From positions 1 through 64,000 of the forward strand of contig CAXYYA010000002.1 of NCBI GenBank assembly GCA_964293155.1: 64,000 bases of DNA, in the 5' to 3' direction. Under the pieces are notes generated by a model, which saw only the letters and a list, made by a program, of their open reading frames with translations, was not told the DNA's origin and searched no databases. Positions within the stretch are counted from its first letter, which is position 1; each line of letters opens with the position of its first letter. The stretch is from JAQVEB01 sp028698105. GTDB lineage: Bacteria; Bacteroidota; Bacteroidia; Bacteroidales; Dysgonomonadaceae. Both the position numbers and the translations under genes were made by a program. Of this stretch, positions 50,939 through 60,498 are shown piece by piece.

Positions 50939-52297
50939 TTACTCCAGTTCTTTGATTTTGATGTTCTGAAACCACACTTCATCGCCATGATCCTGGAGAA
51001 GGATATATCCCTCTTCATAGTTGCCGAAGTTAGGCCAGTCTTTATACTTGCTGTAATCCACCAATGCGTTCCATTCCTGATTATTTCTTTCGTATTCGAT
51101 TATTTTCACGCCGTTGAGCCAATGTTCCACGTGATTGCCTTTGACAACGATCATTGCCGTGTTGAAAAATCCGGGACGGAACGGTTTATCGGCGGGAGCG
51201 GGAATCAGGTCGTAGAGCGAACCAAGCGTGCGATTTCCGTTGACGCCGAGTTTGGCATCGGGATGGTTTTTATCGTCCAATATCTGAAACTCGCAACCGA
51301 TAGCCGAGCCTGCACCTTTGTTCAATGTGGGATCCACGAAATATTTTATTCCGCTGTTGGCGCCTTCGGTTATTTTGAAATCAACCTTCAGCATGAAGTT
51401 TTTGTACAACCGTGTTGTGATAATATCGCCACCGTTGGTGGATTCTCCTCCGGTTCCTTTCAGTACTTTCAGAACGCCGTTATCCACAACCCATCCTTTT
51501 TCGGGGAAACCATCGAGCTTGGCGCCACGCCATCCGTTGGTTGTTTTTCCGTCCCACAAAAGTTTCCAGCCTTCGCGGGCTTCCCTGTCGGAAATGGTAT
51601 TCGCGATGGTGTTCATCTGCACGATTCCATCTATGTTTTCTCTGGTTTTGAATTTATCCAGATCGTCGGTAAGAATACGAATGTTGCGCCAGGAAACCGT
51701 TTTACCGACAAGTTCTTCTTTATTGATGGCGTGAACCTGCAACGCGATGAATCCGGTTTTGGTCATATCGTCCAAAAGATCGGCACACGGTACGCCATTC
51801 ACCCACGTACGGATGGAATTTCCAATAGCCTCGATACGCGCCTTGTTCCACTGGTTGTGCTTGAAAGCCTTTTGTCCGATCGGATTATATGTCAGCGGAT
51901 ACAGCCATCCGCGGCGGGCTTCATCGTAAATTCCGCCTGTCCAGGCTCTGTCCGAAGGATCAATCTCGAACTGGTATCCGTGCACTCGTCCGTTGTTATA
52001 TTCCTTCAAACTGTTGCTACGGAATTGCACGCCCGAATTAAGGCCGTCATCTACTTTAAAATCAAATTCGAGGATAAAATCGCCATACATCTTGTTGGTA
52101 GCCAAAAAAGTATTGGGCGTTCCCATTCTCGAAATACCGGTTATGGTCTTGTCTTGCACCTTGTACTCGGCTGTTCCGTTTAATTTTGTCCAGCCACGCA
52201 GGTTGCGGCCGTTAAATAAGTCTTGCCATTTCGGTTCCTGCGCCGAAGCGGAAACTACGATCATTGTTGCGAATAACATAATAAAATACTTCTTCAT
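50939..52297 (-). CDS. Exported two-domain DUF1080 protein (3-keto-glycoside-cleaving family)
   Basis: From ATG 52297 this is a 452-residue exported protein (signal ends SASAQ) with two DUF1080 (PF06439) jelly-roll domains in tandem. The first (about 22-205) starts WQDLFNGRNLRGWTKLNG and the second (about 235-452) starts WKLLWDGKTTNGWRG. Each has the DFILEFDFKVDDGLNSG / FMLKVDFKITEGANSG strand pair. DUF1080 proteins are known to act on 3-keto-glycosides produced by partner oxidoreductases. It lies between two Gfo/Idh/MocA genes with gaps of 14 and 10 bp, so the three form a unit. A tandem fusion is larger than the usual 220-280-residue single domain. Confidence 0.9.
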   Translation of the reverse strand: MKKYFIMLFATMIVVSASAQEPKWQDLFNGRNLRGWTKLNGTAEYKVQDKTITGISRMGTPNTFLATNKMYGDFILEFDFKVDDGLNSGVQFRSNSLKEYNNGRVHGYQFEIDPSDRAWTGGIYDEARRGWLYPLTYNPIGQKAFKHNQWNKARIEAIGNSIRTWVNGVPCADLLDDMTKTGFIALQVHAINKEELVGKTVSWRNIRILTDDLDKFKTRENIDGIVQMNTIANTISDREAREGWKLLWDGKTTNGWRGAKLDGFPEKGWVVDNGVLKVLKGTGGESTNGGDIITTRLYKNFMLKVDFKITEGANSGIKYFVDPTLNKGAGSAIGCEFQILDDKNHPDAKLGVNGNRTLGSLYDLIPAPADKPFRPGFFNTAMIVVKGNHVEHWLNGVKIIEYERNNQEWNALVDYSKYKDWPNFGNYEEGYILLQDHGDEVWFQNIKIKELE

Positions 52298-52311
52298 AGT
52301 CTTATATAATT

Positions 52312-53733
52312 TTAAATTTTGTAAAACTCTTCCCATCCTTTGCGAGGAGGGATTCCCGTTAAATAAGCATCAGCGAATGCATCGTTGGTCACTCGTTTTG
52401 TTTCGCGGTCGAAAATGATTTTCCGGTTCAGGCGTTGTGCAGCCACACCCATACAAAATACCTGACTTAACGACCCTGAGATTTCGAAAGGAGAACGCGT
52501 TTTTTCTTTTCCCTGACAGGCGAGTAAAAAGTTCGCAAAATGGTTGGAGGGGCTTCGGGGCACCTCGGGCAACTTTTTCTCCATTTCTTTGGCTTTCGCT
52601 TCAGGAATAATACTCAATGTACTTCCGTGCGAACCTCCCTTAAACGTAAGTTCCTTGCTGTAAATTTCTTTTCCCGGATTTAGTTTGGCGGGTTGGATTT
52701 TACCTCCGCCCACACTCGGGATATTCGGATCTATTTCGGAAACGCCGTATCCTTCGGGAACCGCCGGGATGTTGTCCAGTCCGTCGTACCATGTGATAAC
52801 CACCGGAGGCATATTTCCGCGTTTTGGAAACTTGAATTCTATGGTGCTGGACATGGGAAAGAAGTAGTCGTTATGTCCGCTAAGGCGCAATGGCGTTACT
52901 TCTTCGGGTAACCCAAGATCGAGAAATTCATGCGCTGCGTCGAGAATATGCGCACCCCAATCGCCGAGGGCCCCCATTCCGAAATCGTACCAGCAGCGCC
53001 ATTGCCCGTTCACAAAATCTTTATTGTAGTCGTGATAAGCCTGAGCCGACAACCACGTATCCCAGTCCAATGTTTCGGGGATGGGTTCTGCAGCTGGGAA
53101 TTTCTTAATGTTCGGGTCCCAGCTATGCCAGCGGCGTACGTTGTTCATGTGCGCGGTAATGGCCGTTACATCTTTGATGATTCCTGCGTCTTTCCAGGTC
53201 TTAAACTGAAAATAATTTCCTTCGGAATGTCCCTGATTACCCATTTGGGTAACCACTTTGGGGTATTTTTTTGCTGCCTGTATGATAAGTTCCGATTCGT
53301 GAAATGTTCTTGTGAGCGGTTTTTCAACGTACACATGTTTACCGGCTGCCATAGCCGCCATCACGATGGGAAAGTGAGAAAAATCGGGGGTTGCAATGGC
53401 CACGGCTTCAATCTCGTTGCCCATTTTGTCGAACATCTGTCTGAAATCCTTAAAACGCTTCGCGTTTGGGAATTTAGCCAGGGCTTTTTGAGTGTGTTCG
53501 GCACCCAAATCCACATCGCAAAGCGCAACCACGTTTGCTAAACCGGTTTTATCGAAATCGTTAATGATTTCCCAGCCCCTATTCCCGATACCGATGTGCG
53601 CCAGGTTTACTTTTTGGTTTGCTCCCATGATTCGGCTGTAGCTAGCTGCATTGGTTTTAGTGTAAATACCACTTAAAGCCAATCCGGCAGAAGCGAATGC
53701 CGTTTTTTTTATGAATTGCCTTCTTGTTGTCAT
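52312..53733 (-). CDS. Exported Gfo/Idh/MocA oxidoreductase (first gene of the DUF1080 operon)
   Basis: This 473-residue protein has a twin-arginine-like signal (TTRRQFIKKTAFASAGLALSG), Rossmann motif AHIGIGNRGWEI (GxGxxG) and catalytic VEKPLTRTFHESELI. The C-terminal domain contains CWYDFGMGALGDWGAHILDAAHEF. It is the promoter-proximal gene of the MocA-DUF1080-MocA operon. It should oxidise the C3 (or another) hydroxyl of a sugar in the periplasm; the real substrate is unknown. Confidence 0.9.
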   Translation of the reverse strand: MTTRRQFIKKTAFASAGLALSGIYTKTNAASYSRIMGANQKVNLAHIGIGNRGWEIINDFDKTGLANVVALCDVDLGAEHTQKALAKFPNAKRFKDFRQMFDKMGNEIEAVAIATPDFSHFPIVMAAMAAGKHVYVEKPLTRTFHESELIIQAAKKYPKVVTQMGNQGHSEGNYFQFKTWKDAGIIKDVTAITAHMNNVRRWHSWDPNIKKFPAAEPIPETLDWDTWLSAQAYHDYNKDFVNGQWRCWYDFGMGALGDWGAHILDAAHEFLDLGLPEEVTPLRLSGHNDYFFPMSSTIEFKFPKRGNMPPVVITWYDGLDNIPAVPEGYGVSEIDPNIPSVGGGKIQPAKLNPGKEIYSKELTFKGGSHGSTLSIIPEAKAKEMEKKLPEVPRSPSNHFANFLLACQGKEKTRSPFEISGSLSQVFCMGVAAQRLNRKIIFDRETKRVTNDAFADAYLTGIPPRKGWEEFYKI

Positions 53734-53774
53734 GATATAGTTCTGTTTTTTAATAAAAACCCATTTATTTGTCG

Positions 53775-53782
53775 TAAAGATA
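53775..53782 (-). promoter_or_regulatory. -7 box of the MocA-DUF1080-MocA operon
   Basis: The minus strand reads TATCTTTA, one base off TAnnTTTG, 41 bp before ATG 53733 and downstream of the PUL 2 terminator. It gives the three-gene operon its own transcription start. Confidence 0.5.
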
Positions 53783-53832
53783 CGAAAAAAACCTCATTTA
53801 GCTGTGTCTTTTTCAAGAATCATGAAATTTAC

Positions 53833-53880
53833 AAAAACTTCCTCTTAAGAAAAATATTAATTTCTTGAGAGGAAGTTTTT
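53833..53880 (-). terminator. Intrinsic terminator ending PUL 2
   Basis: AACTTCCTCT-TAAGAAA (53836-53852) pairs with TTTCTTGAGAGGAAGTT (53861-53877) with one G-U pair, and flanking A/T bases lengthen the stem to about 20 bp. On the minus strand it is followed by TTTTTG. It lies 16 bp after the susD stop and separates PUL 2 from the DUF1080 operon. Confidence 0.85.
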
Positions 53881-53896
53881 TTGACGTCGAAGATAG

Positions 53897-55801
53897 TTAT
53901 TTATTAGCGTCGGGGCCTAATACTGTTCCGTCTTTTGGTACAATTAAAGGCTCTACGTTATTCTCGGCTCCGGGATAACCAATATTTTGATTGATAATCC
54001 CTTTTATATTGGTATTGATAGCATTTGCAGGCACCGGCCACAAGACATGATGAACACTCATTTTATATTCTGCCCATTTATGTTTTACTCCTTTATTGTA
54101 GAAATTACTTTGCTTCATGATCCAATCATAATAAAAGTTTATTCCTTCCTGTTTTATATTGGAGCTTGTACCTCCCGGGCCGGAAAAGTTGTCGAGTCGG
54201 TAAACTCTTCCGCCAAATACTTCACACGGCTTTCCGGTCTTCGCAAAAGTATAGGCTATCCTTGTTAATTCAGATTTTCTATTCTCTTCATAATACAATT
54301 CTCTGGCTCTTTCATTTATTATTGCACCAATATTAACATCTGCAGCCGTTAGTGCGTCTGCTCCTGCACGAAGTCGGACTACATTCAATGCTTCAGCAGC
54401 TTGTAATGGTTGATCTTTCCAATAATAGGCCTCCGCCATCAGCAAATATACCTCAGCCGAACGATAAATATACCAGGGAGTTTCCCCTCCATTCCATTGT
54501 GTTTGCAGCGGATCGGGGACAAACAACTTATAATGAGGCCATGAAAACCAAGTACGTATTGTATCTTCAACCGACATTGCCGTGGGTTTAACAAGATTTT
54601 GTCCATACCAAGGGTCATTATTCTTTTTCAGATCAGGATGATTGTATTGAAGATCCTCCGGACTTCTCCAACTGTCTCGATTGTAAATCCCGCGTAAATC
54701 ATTCTTTTCTTTTTCAGTCCATATTTTATGAGAGTAATACCATGTGGTACGTAAACGTCCGATACCTCTTCCATAACTTTTGTTCAAATTCATCCACGGA
54801 TTCGTTTCGTCGGCAGCAATACTAACGCTCGTTCCTGCTTTTCCGGTTGGCGTTTTCACATTTCCGCTATTCCAAAAGGGGACTCCGTTGCGCATGGATT
54901 GAATTCTATCGGAACCATCAACTTCAGGATAAGAAACCACATACATCAACCCTTCGGTATTGCTCATATCCAGTTTTGCTTCTACACTGTGAAGATCATG
55001 CATTAAGTTTGTTCTCGGCTTTGTTTTATTCACCGTAAATCTGTGTGTCATTAATGGATGTGTGGCTACTATTTCATTTCCTACTTCAATAGCCCGATCA
55101 AAATTCCCTAAAGCCATACAAACTTTCATTAACAATACACCACATGCCGCCTTGGAAGTTCTTCCCCTATCAACCTTCTCTGGTACCCACTTGTAGGCAA
55201 ACTCGAGATCGGGCAGCATTTTTTCAAGAATTGACCAACGATCGTAAGTGTAAAAATCGTACTTCGGCTCTGTTATCTCCCAATCCAAATATGGAACATT
55301 CCCAAATTGATGAACGAGTTTATTGTACCTGTATGCCCGGTGAAAATATGCTGATCCTAGAACCGCATTTCTCTCAGCTTCGTCTTTATATGTGGCCTGA
55401 TCGATCTTAGAAATAACTACATTGGCATATTTAATTCCTTTGTACCCTTCGTACCAATACCACCCAACGCGAGTAAAGTCAGTACTGTTTAAGTTCGCAT
55501 CGGGTAATAATGAAACGTCCAAATCCATCTGCGGGCCGGCTTTGTCCGTTGTTCCCTCCACGGCCATATCGGAAAGGATGAACTCTGTTAAGATGGGTGC
55601 ACCATCCCCGAAATACTCGTGACGCATGTTTCGCTCACAAGTTGTCAGCGCTGCATAGAAACCCGCGGCATCTACATAAGTATTCTCAGGCGTATAAAAA
55701 GATAAGGGTTTTGGTTCGAGCCAGTTATCACTGCATCCAAACATCATTAAAATCAGTCCGAAAATAATGATATACCGTTTATGTAATGTTATATATTTCA
55801 T
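53897..55801 (-). CDS. SusD/RagB lipoprotein (PUL 2)
   Basis: This 634-residue protein has lipobox MMFGCSDNWLEPKPLSFYTPENTYVD around Cys23. The SusD fold is shown by the N-terminal TPR-like part, LGSAYFHRAYRYNKLVHQFGNVPYL, and the C-terminal NERARELYYEENRKSELTRIAYTF. It is longer than the PUL 1 SusD (634 versus 511), with extra loops. It is the partner of the SusC encoded 12 bp upstream and the last gene of the PUL 2 transcript. Ligand unknown. Confidence 0.94.
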   Translation of the reverse strand: MKYITLHKRYIIIFGLILMMFGCSDNWLEPKPLSFYTPENTYVDAAGFYAALTTCERNMRHEYFGDGAPILTEFILSDMAVEGTTDKAGPQMDLDVSLLPDANLNSTDFTRVGWYWYEGYKGIKYANVVISKIDQATYKDEAERNAVLGSAYFHRAYRYNKLVHQFGNVPYLDWEITEPKYDFYTYDRWSILEKMLPDLEFAYKWVPEKVDRGRTSKAACGVLLMKVCMALGNFDRAIEVGNEIVATHPLMTHRFTVNKTKPRTNLMHDLHSVEAKLDMSNTEGLMYVVSYPEVDGSDRIQSMRNGVPFWNSGNVKTPTGKAGTSVSIAADETNPWMNLNKSYGRGIGRLRTTWYYSHKIWTEKEKNDLRGIYNRDSWRSPEDLQYNHPDLKKNNDPWYGQNLVKPTAMSVEDTIRTWFSWPHYKLFVPDPLQTQWNGGETPWYIYRSAEVYLLMAEAYYWKDQPLQAAEALNVVRLRAGADALTAADVNIGAIINERARELYYEENRKSELTRIAYTFAKTGKPCEVFGGRVYRLDNFSGPGGTSSNIKQEGINFYYDWIMKQSNFYNKGVKHKWAEYKMSVHHVLWPVPANAINTNIKGIINQNIGYPGAENNVEPLIVPKDGTVLGPDANK

Positions 55802-55813
55802 ATAGCAAATGTA

Positions 55814-58800
55814 TTAAAGTGAAAAATTCAAACTAATATTATAAGTACGAGGAGTTGGATCACTTAATTCGGCATCCCAAAAGTTCCAATGTGGTGAGAA
55901 GACTGCTACGTTTCTTACAGAGAGTGCTAAACGCAAGTCTTGTACATAAAATTTTTGTATCAAACTTTTGGGGAAGTTATACGACAAAGTTATATTCTCA
56001 AAACGAATAAAAGACTTTTGAAGATAATTGTTCCCTATATTTTTTGATCCTATTCGGGCATAATCATTTATTCTGTTTTCTACAGTCCAGTATGGCTGTA
56101 CATATTCCGAGCATCTATCGGGAAAATTTGAAACATTCGCAGCTCTGTTAAATGAACCGTATTGCCCCCAGTAAGAATAAAACATGGTGGACAAAGAAAG
56201 ATTCCTGTTGAAAATAAATTCGTTTCGTAATGTCCATCTGAAGCGCGGTGTTGTATAGCCCTGGAATATTCTGTCCGCATCCGTCATTACACCATCTTCG
56301 TTTTGATCTTTGTATTTAAAATCACCAGGCTGTAAACCATATTTTGCAGCTTCCGTTGCTTCTTCTTTTTGCCACACGCCAATGCGTTCGTAATCCCATA
56401 TACGATCAGGATCTTGACCTATGAACCAACGATTTTTAATATCATCGGCTTCTTTTTGTCCGACAACATTTCCATTTTCGTCTTTAATATCAATCATATC
56501 TCCATACAAGTGTACTATTTTGCGTCGGTTTAAGGAGAAATTTGCGGATGCATTCCACGCAAATTTAGGTCCTGAGATGAGATTCGTATTTACCGTAGCT
56601 TCGAAACCCCTGTTTTGGAGCTTCCCTAAATTAGCAGCAACGCTGTTATAACCAATTATTTCGGGTAATGCTCTATCTACTAATAAATCGTTTGTGGTGG
56701 CTACATAACTCTCTAAAGCTCCGCTTAGTTTATTGTTCAAGAATGAGAAATCCAATCCGACGTTCAATGAAGCCGTACGCTCCCATCTTAGGTTTGGATT
56801 TGACATTCTGTTGACATAAATCTGAGAAGTTATATATACGTTTCCATTTTGGTCAATATAGGGATGCGGTCCGGATGTCATGTCTGACAACGCTTCATAC
56901 TGCCCGATATCTCTATTTCCGTTTTCACCCCAGGAGAATCGCAATTTTCCGTAATCAAACCAACTCGTTATAGGTTCGGCAAATTTTTCAGATGTAAAAA
57001 TCCAACCCAACGCAACAGCGGGAAAAATAGCATGGGGGTTTTTTTGGCCGAAAGCCGAAAATCCGTCTCGTCTTATTGAAGCAGTAATCATGTAACGGTC
57101 TAAATATGAATAAAACAACCTGCCCATCATCGCATCGCCCGTTTGATATGTATCGTTGCTTTCATTTAGTGGTACGGTGCCGGCTTGCATTCGGTGATAT
57201 CCCAAGATATCATTCGGCGAAAATTGGGTTGCTGTCATTTTCTGAGACCAATATTGTCTTTGTTCTGCATTTATGAGGAACGTCGTCTCAATATTATGAC
57301 GATCGTTAAATCTCTTTTTCCATCTTAATACATTATCAAGCTGCCAGGAATAAATTTTGTAAGTTGTACGCTCCGCACTGCCACCGCTTGCGGCCCAAGA
57401 GAAGTTCTTTGATGAATCGTGATTGTAATACTCCCGCCATTCGTAATAAGGAATGAAGTTTAATTGATACTCAATGTCAAACGGCAGATTCACAATTGCA
57501 TACATATTGGCGTTTAAGGTATTGTACCAATCTTTTCTGTCTCTATACAAATTATCGAAAAACGGGTTTACAGGGGTAACATCCGATGTCGGATATTTCC
57601 AGATGTATTCATCTACTTCTTTGTTGCCTATCTCATCTGCTCCGTAAGGTGATATCCGAACCATTTGACCCCAATCAGCTTGTAAGTATCCTTCATTGCG
57701 CGATGAAAAGCCGGAATTCACACCTATTTTCAAAAAGGAAGTGATCTTTGACTCAAGATTCAACCGGGTTCGGAAAGTTGAAAAACGGTTTCCCACGATA
57801 ATTCCTTCCCTGTCAGAATAACCTAACGACCAATAATAAGAAACATCATCGGTTCTATTTGATATAGACGCCTGATAGTCTTGTTGTAATCCTGTATGGA
57901 ATACTTTCTTTGCCCAATCGGTCGTTCTGTTTAAAATAAAATTGTCTATTTCAGGAGCTTTCAGTTCCAAACGTGTAACCCAGGTTCGCAAAAGATCTTC
58001 GTCGGTAAACGTTTCTACCGGCGTTTTTTTGTCATAATTATACCAATCGCGCTGACTAACATTCTGTAATGTTCTGGGATCCTCAAAGATTTCGGGATAT
58101 GTCTGAAGATAAGTATCGGTATTTTTCCCTATTTCATAGGCCCTTCTGTATTGTATAAAACCTGCGGCATCCAATATTGCGGGTTGATTAGCCGATTGTA
58201 CTAACCCAACGGAGGTATTAAAAGATACCAAAGGTTTGCCTTCGCGTCCGCCTTTTTGAGTTAAAATAACAACAACCCCACTCGCGGCCTTTGCACCATA
58301 CACTGCTGCCGAGCTTGCATCCTTTAATATATCTATGGATGCAACGTCCATAGGATTTATATCGGTCAACGAACCTTCGTATATAACACCATCCAACACA
58401 ATTAGCGGAGATGAACCTGCTTTCAGGGTATTTCTTCCTCTGATTTCCAATCCAGCGTCACCTTTTGCGGTATTGGCAAAGCCAATATTCAAACCGGCCG
58501 AATTGCCTCGCAATAAATCCTGAATTGAACGAGGGCTCTCAACTTTGAGTTCTTCCGCTTTAATGGTGGATATCGCACCGGTAAGGTCTTTTTGCCTCAT
58601 GGTGCCATAACCAATAACAACCACTTCATCCAAGAAACTGGTTTCTTCTTCCATTACTACGTTGATCCTCGTTTTGTTACCTACATTGACTGTCTGAGCT
58701 TTGAATCCGATATATGTGAAATTTAACATCGGATTTGATGTCGTCAGGTTAAGGGTGTAATTCCCATCCACATCTGTTATAGTACCGTTGGTTGTTCCTG

Positions 58801-59023
58801 CTTCTACCACGTTTACTCCGATCAGGGATTCACCTTTCGCGTCAACGATATGACCGGTAATGGTTTTCCCTGATTGTTGCACTGTCAATTCGTTCAGTGC
58901 AAAAGAGTGTTGAGAGAAAAAGAAAAGAAAAACCAAAACAGTACAGACTTTAAATAGTCTCATAAATTTATTCTTCACTCTGTCCTGTGAGAGTAAAGAA
59001 AACCTTCTTTTTTTTACTTCCAT
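55814..59023 (-). CDS. SusC/RagA TonB-dependent transporter (PUL 2, no STN domain)
   Basis: This 1069-residue outer-membrane transporter has a positively charged N-terminal extension and a hydrophobic signal (MRLFKVCTVLVFLFFFSQHSFA from Met21), then a carboxypeptidase-regulatory-like domain (about 52-135), a TonB plug (about 140-255) and a barrel ending SLNFSL. Unlike the PUL 1 SusC it has no STN domain, so it is not expected to signal to a FecR. The start could be 59023 or 58963; both are ATG. It follows an oxidoreductase gene by 51 bp and precedes SusD. Confidence 0.95.
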   Translation of the reverse strand: MEVKKRRFSLLSQDRVKNKFMRLFKVCTVLVFLFFFSQHSFALNELTVQQSGKTITGHIVDAKGESLIGVNVVEAGTTNGTITDVDGNYTLNLTTSNPMLNFTYIGFKAQTVNVGNKTRINVVMEEETSFLDEVVVIGYGTMRQKDLTGAISTIKAEELKVESPRSIQDLLRGNSAGLNIGFANTAKGDAGLEIRGRNTLKAGSSPLIVLDGVIYEGSLTDINPMDVASIDILKDASSAAVYGAKAASGVVVILTQKGGREGKPLVSFNTSVGLVQSANQPAILDAAGFIQYRRAYEIGKNTDTYLQTYPEIFEDPRTLQNVSQRDWYNYDKKTPVETFTDEDLLRTWVTRLELKAPEIDNFILNRTTDWAKKVFHTGLQQDYQASISNRTDDVSYYWSLGYSDREGIIVGNRFSTFRTRLNLESKITSFLKIGVNSGFSSRNEGYLQADWGQMVRISPYGADEIGNKEVDEYIWKYPTSDVTPVNPFFDNLYRDRKDWYNTLNANMYAIVNLPFDIEYQLNFIPYYEWREYYNHDSSKNFSWAASGGSAERTTYKIYSWQLDNVLRWKKRFNDRHNIETTFLINAEQRQYWSQKMTATQFSPNDILGYHRMQAGTVPLNESNDTYQTGDAMMGRLFYSYLDRYMITASIRRDGFSAFGQKNPHAIFPAVALGWIFTSEKFAEPITSWFDYGKLRFSWGENGNRDIGQYEALSDMTSGPHPYIDQNGNVYITSQIYVNRMSNPNLRWERTASLNVGLDFSFLNNKLSGALESYVATTNDLLVDRALPEIIGYNSVAANLGKLQNRGFEATVNTNLISGPKFAWNASANFSLNRRKIVHLYGDMIDIKDENGNVVGQKEADDIKNRWFIGQDPDRIWDYERIGVWQKEEATEAAKYGLQPGDFKYKDQNEDGVMTDADRIFQGYTTPRFRWTLRNEFIFNRNLSLSTMFYSYWGQYGSFNRAANVSNFPDRCSEYVQPYWTVENRINDYARIGSKNIGNNYLQKSFIRFENITLSYNFPKSLIQKFYVQDLRLALSVRNVAVFSPHWNFWDAELSDPTPRTYNISLNFSL

Positions 59024-59074
59024 GATAAATAAATTAAAATTGTGATATTCAGTTTTTTCTGGGTTTATAAAATA

Positions 59075-60484
59075 TTAATTTTTCATCGCCGCCGCCAATG
59101 CAGTGGTTGTGATGTAATATTTCGTTAACATATTAGACACTTCCCATTCAGGAATGCTGTCTTGCACTAAAAAGTCGAAAAACTTTCGGGCTACAAATCC
59201 AAAATAGTCTTCGTGTCCTTTTCGGTTTTCAACAGGAATCTTTATGAGATATTTGCCGTTTGAAACCGGACTTAATGCTATATAAGGATACTTACTTTGT
59301 AAACCAGCGACAGCCGAACTTAATTTGTTCTCAAAATCCGTGTCGTTTTCATTACTAAGTATGTAGAGTTGTTCTACATAATTCGTGGATTTATCCTGTA
59401 CAATGCTTATTGAGGCTTTTGTTCCCCTTATGGAAGCATTGTATGTGTCGCCTGCTCCCTGGGGTGCCTGATAATTCCAAAGCACTGTAACTTCTGCATT
59501 TTTACCATTTACGCTATAATTTATAGTTCCGTTGGCGAATACTTCCAATTCACCTTTATTATTCACGTATTTACGAAGATAAGCAGGGAATGTATCTAAT
59601 TTCGTTGATCGCGAAAACTCGGTTAATGTCATTATGGTTGGCCAATGTTTGGCTGTTATTCCGGCAATATCGTTTTCATAATCAATCGTCTGATCAGGAA
59701 AGCATATCCAATGTACCAGATCAACCAAATGCGTAGCCACATCGGCAATTCCTTCGCCTTGTTGATCCACATCATAAAACCAAGCCGGGCGAACAAGTGT
59801 GTTCCCCGATACTTCTTTGTAGAAATGATGAACGCTTTCGAGTTTTATCGCAGGAGCTTCTTTCGTTCCCGGGTTTATATCTCCAAAAAGTTCTTTATTT
59901 TTCATGATTTCACGACTAATTGCGTTCATTATATCATACCTTTCTGTCATTACGTCATACAGATAAACATTGTGTGCACGTGCACTATCAAAGGCCGATT
60001 TAAGCAGTTCGAAGTTTTCGGTATTAATGGCCATGGGTTTATCCGAAAGAACATTATACCCTGCATTGATCGCTTTTGAGATATATTCGGTTTTTTTGAG
60101 ATTATTACCGGCAAGAATCACTACGTTTCCTTTTTTCTCATCAAGCATCTTTTCAAGATAATCATTGCCCGAATACACCACCTCTTTCCAAGAAGTGGGA
60201 TTTTCAGAACGATTGTTATATCCTTCAATACTTGCTAAATACTGACTAAGTTCGTTACCATCCGGAGCGTACACCAATACCGTGTCATTCACTTGTTTTT
60301 GATGGAATTTCTGCAACAAACTCGCATGAAAATGCCCCGGGTCCAACACCACCAATTTTATTTCACCTTCTTTTCCAGTGAACGTTACCTTTGGCGATGC
60401 TTCCTTTTTTTCTTTTTGCATGTTGCAAGATGAGATTACAAGGAGACCAAGCATTATTACTGAGCTATAAAATCTAATTTTCAT
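59075..60484 (-). CDS. Lipoprotein with Gfo/Idh/MocA-like fold (putative oxidoreductase C-terminal family)
   Basis: This 469-residue lipoprotein (lipobox VISSC, Cys20) has LVVLDPGHFHASLLQKFHQ in place of a canonical GxGxxG, followed by YNVLSDKPMAINTENFELL, equivalent to the EKP catalytic loop. The C-terminal part has GIADVATHLVDLVHW. It fits the family described as putative oxidoreductase, C-terminal domain (PF16490). It is probably anchored to a membrane facing the periplasm. It sits between MocA (14 bp) and SusC (51 bp) in PUL 2. Cofactor binding may be non-standard. Confidence 0.8.
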   Translation of the reverse strand: MKIRFYSSVIMLGLLVISSCNMQKEKKEASPKVTFTGKEGEIKLVVLDPGHFHASLLQKFHQKQVNDTVLVYAPDGNELSQYLASIEGYNNRSENPTSWKEVVYSGNDYLEKMLDEKKGNVVILAGNNLKKTEYISKAINAGYNVLSDKPMAINTENFELLKSAFDSARAHNVYLYDVMTERYDIMNAISREIMKNKELFGDINPGTKEAPAIKLESVHHFYKEVSGNTLVRPAWFYDVDQQGEGIADVATHLVDLVHWICFPDQTIDYENDIAGITAKHWPTIMTLTEFSRSTKLDTFPAYLRKYVNNKGELEVFANGTINYSVNGKNAEVTVLWNYQAPQGAGDTYNASIRGTKASISIVQDKSTNYVEQLYILSNENDTDFENKLSSAVAGLQSKYPYIALSPVSNGKYLIKIPVENRKGHEDYFGFVARKFFDFLVQDSIPEWEVSNMLTKYYITTTALAAAMKN

Positions 60485-60498
60485 TCAGTTTCGTTTAA

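Noticed and set aside
50885..52183. A 432-codon plus-strand frame opposite the DUF1080 gene
   Set aside because: It is a shadow; the minus strand encodes two clear DUF1080 domains with a signal peptide and tight operon spacing.
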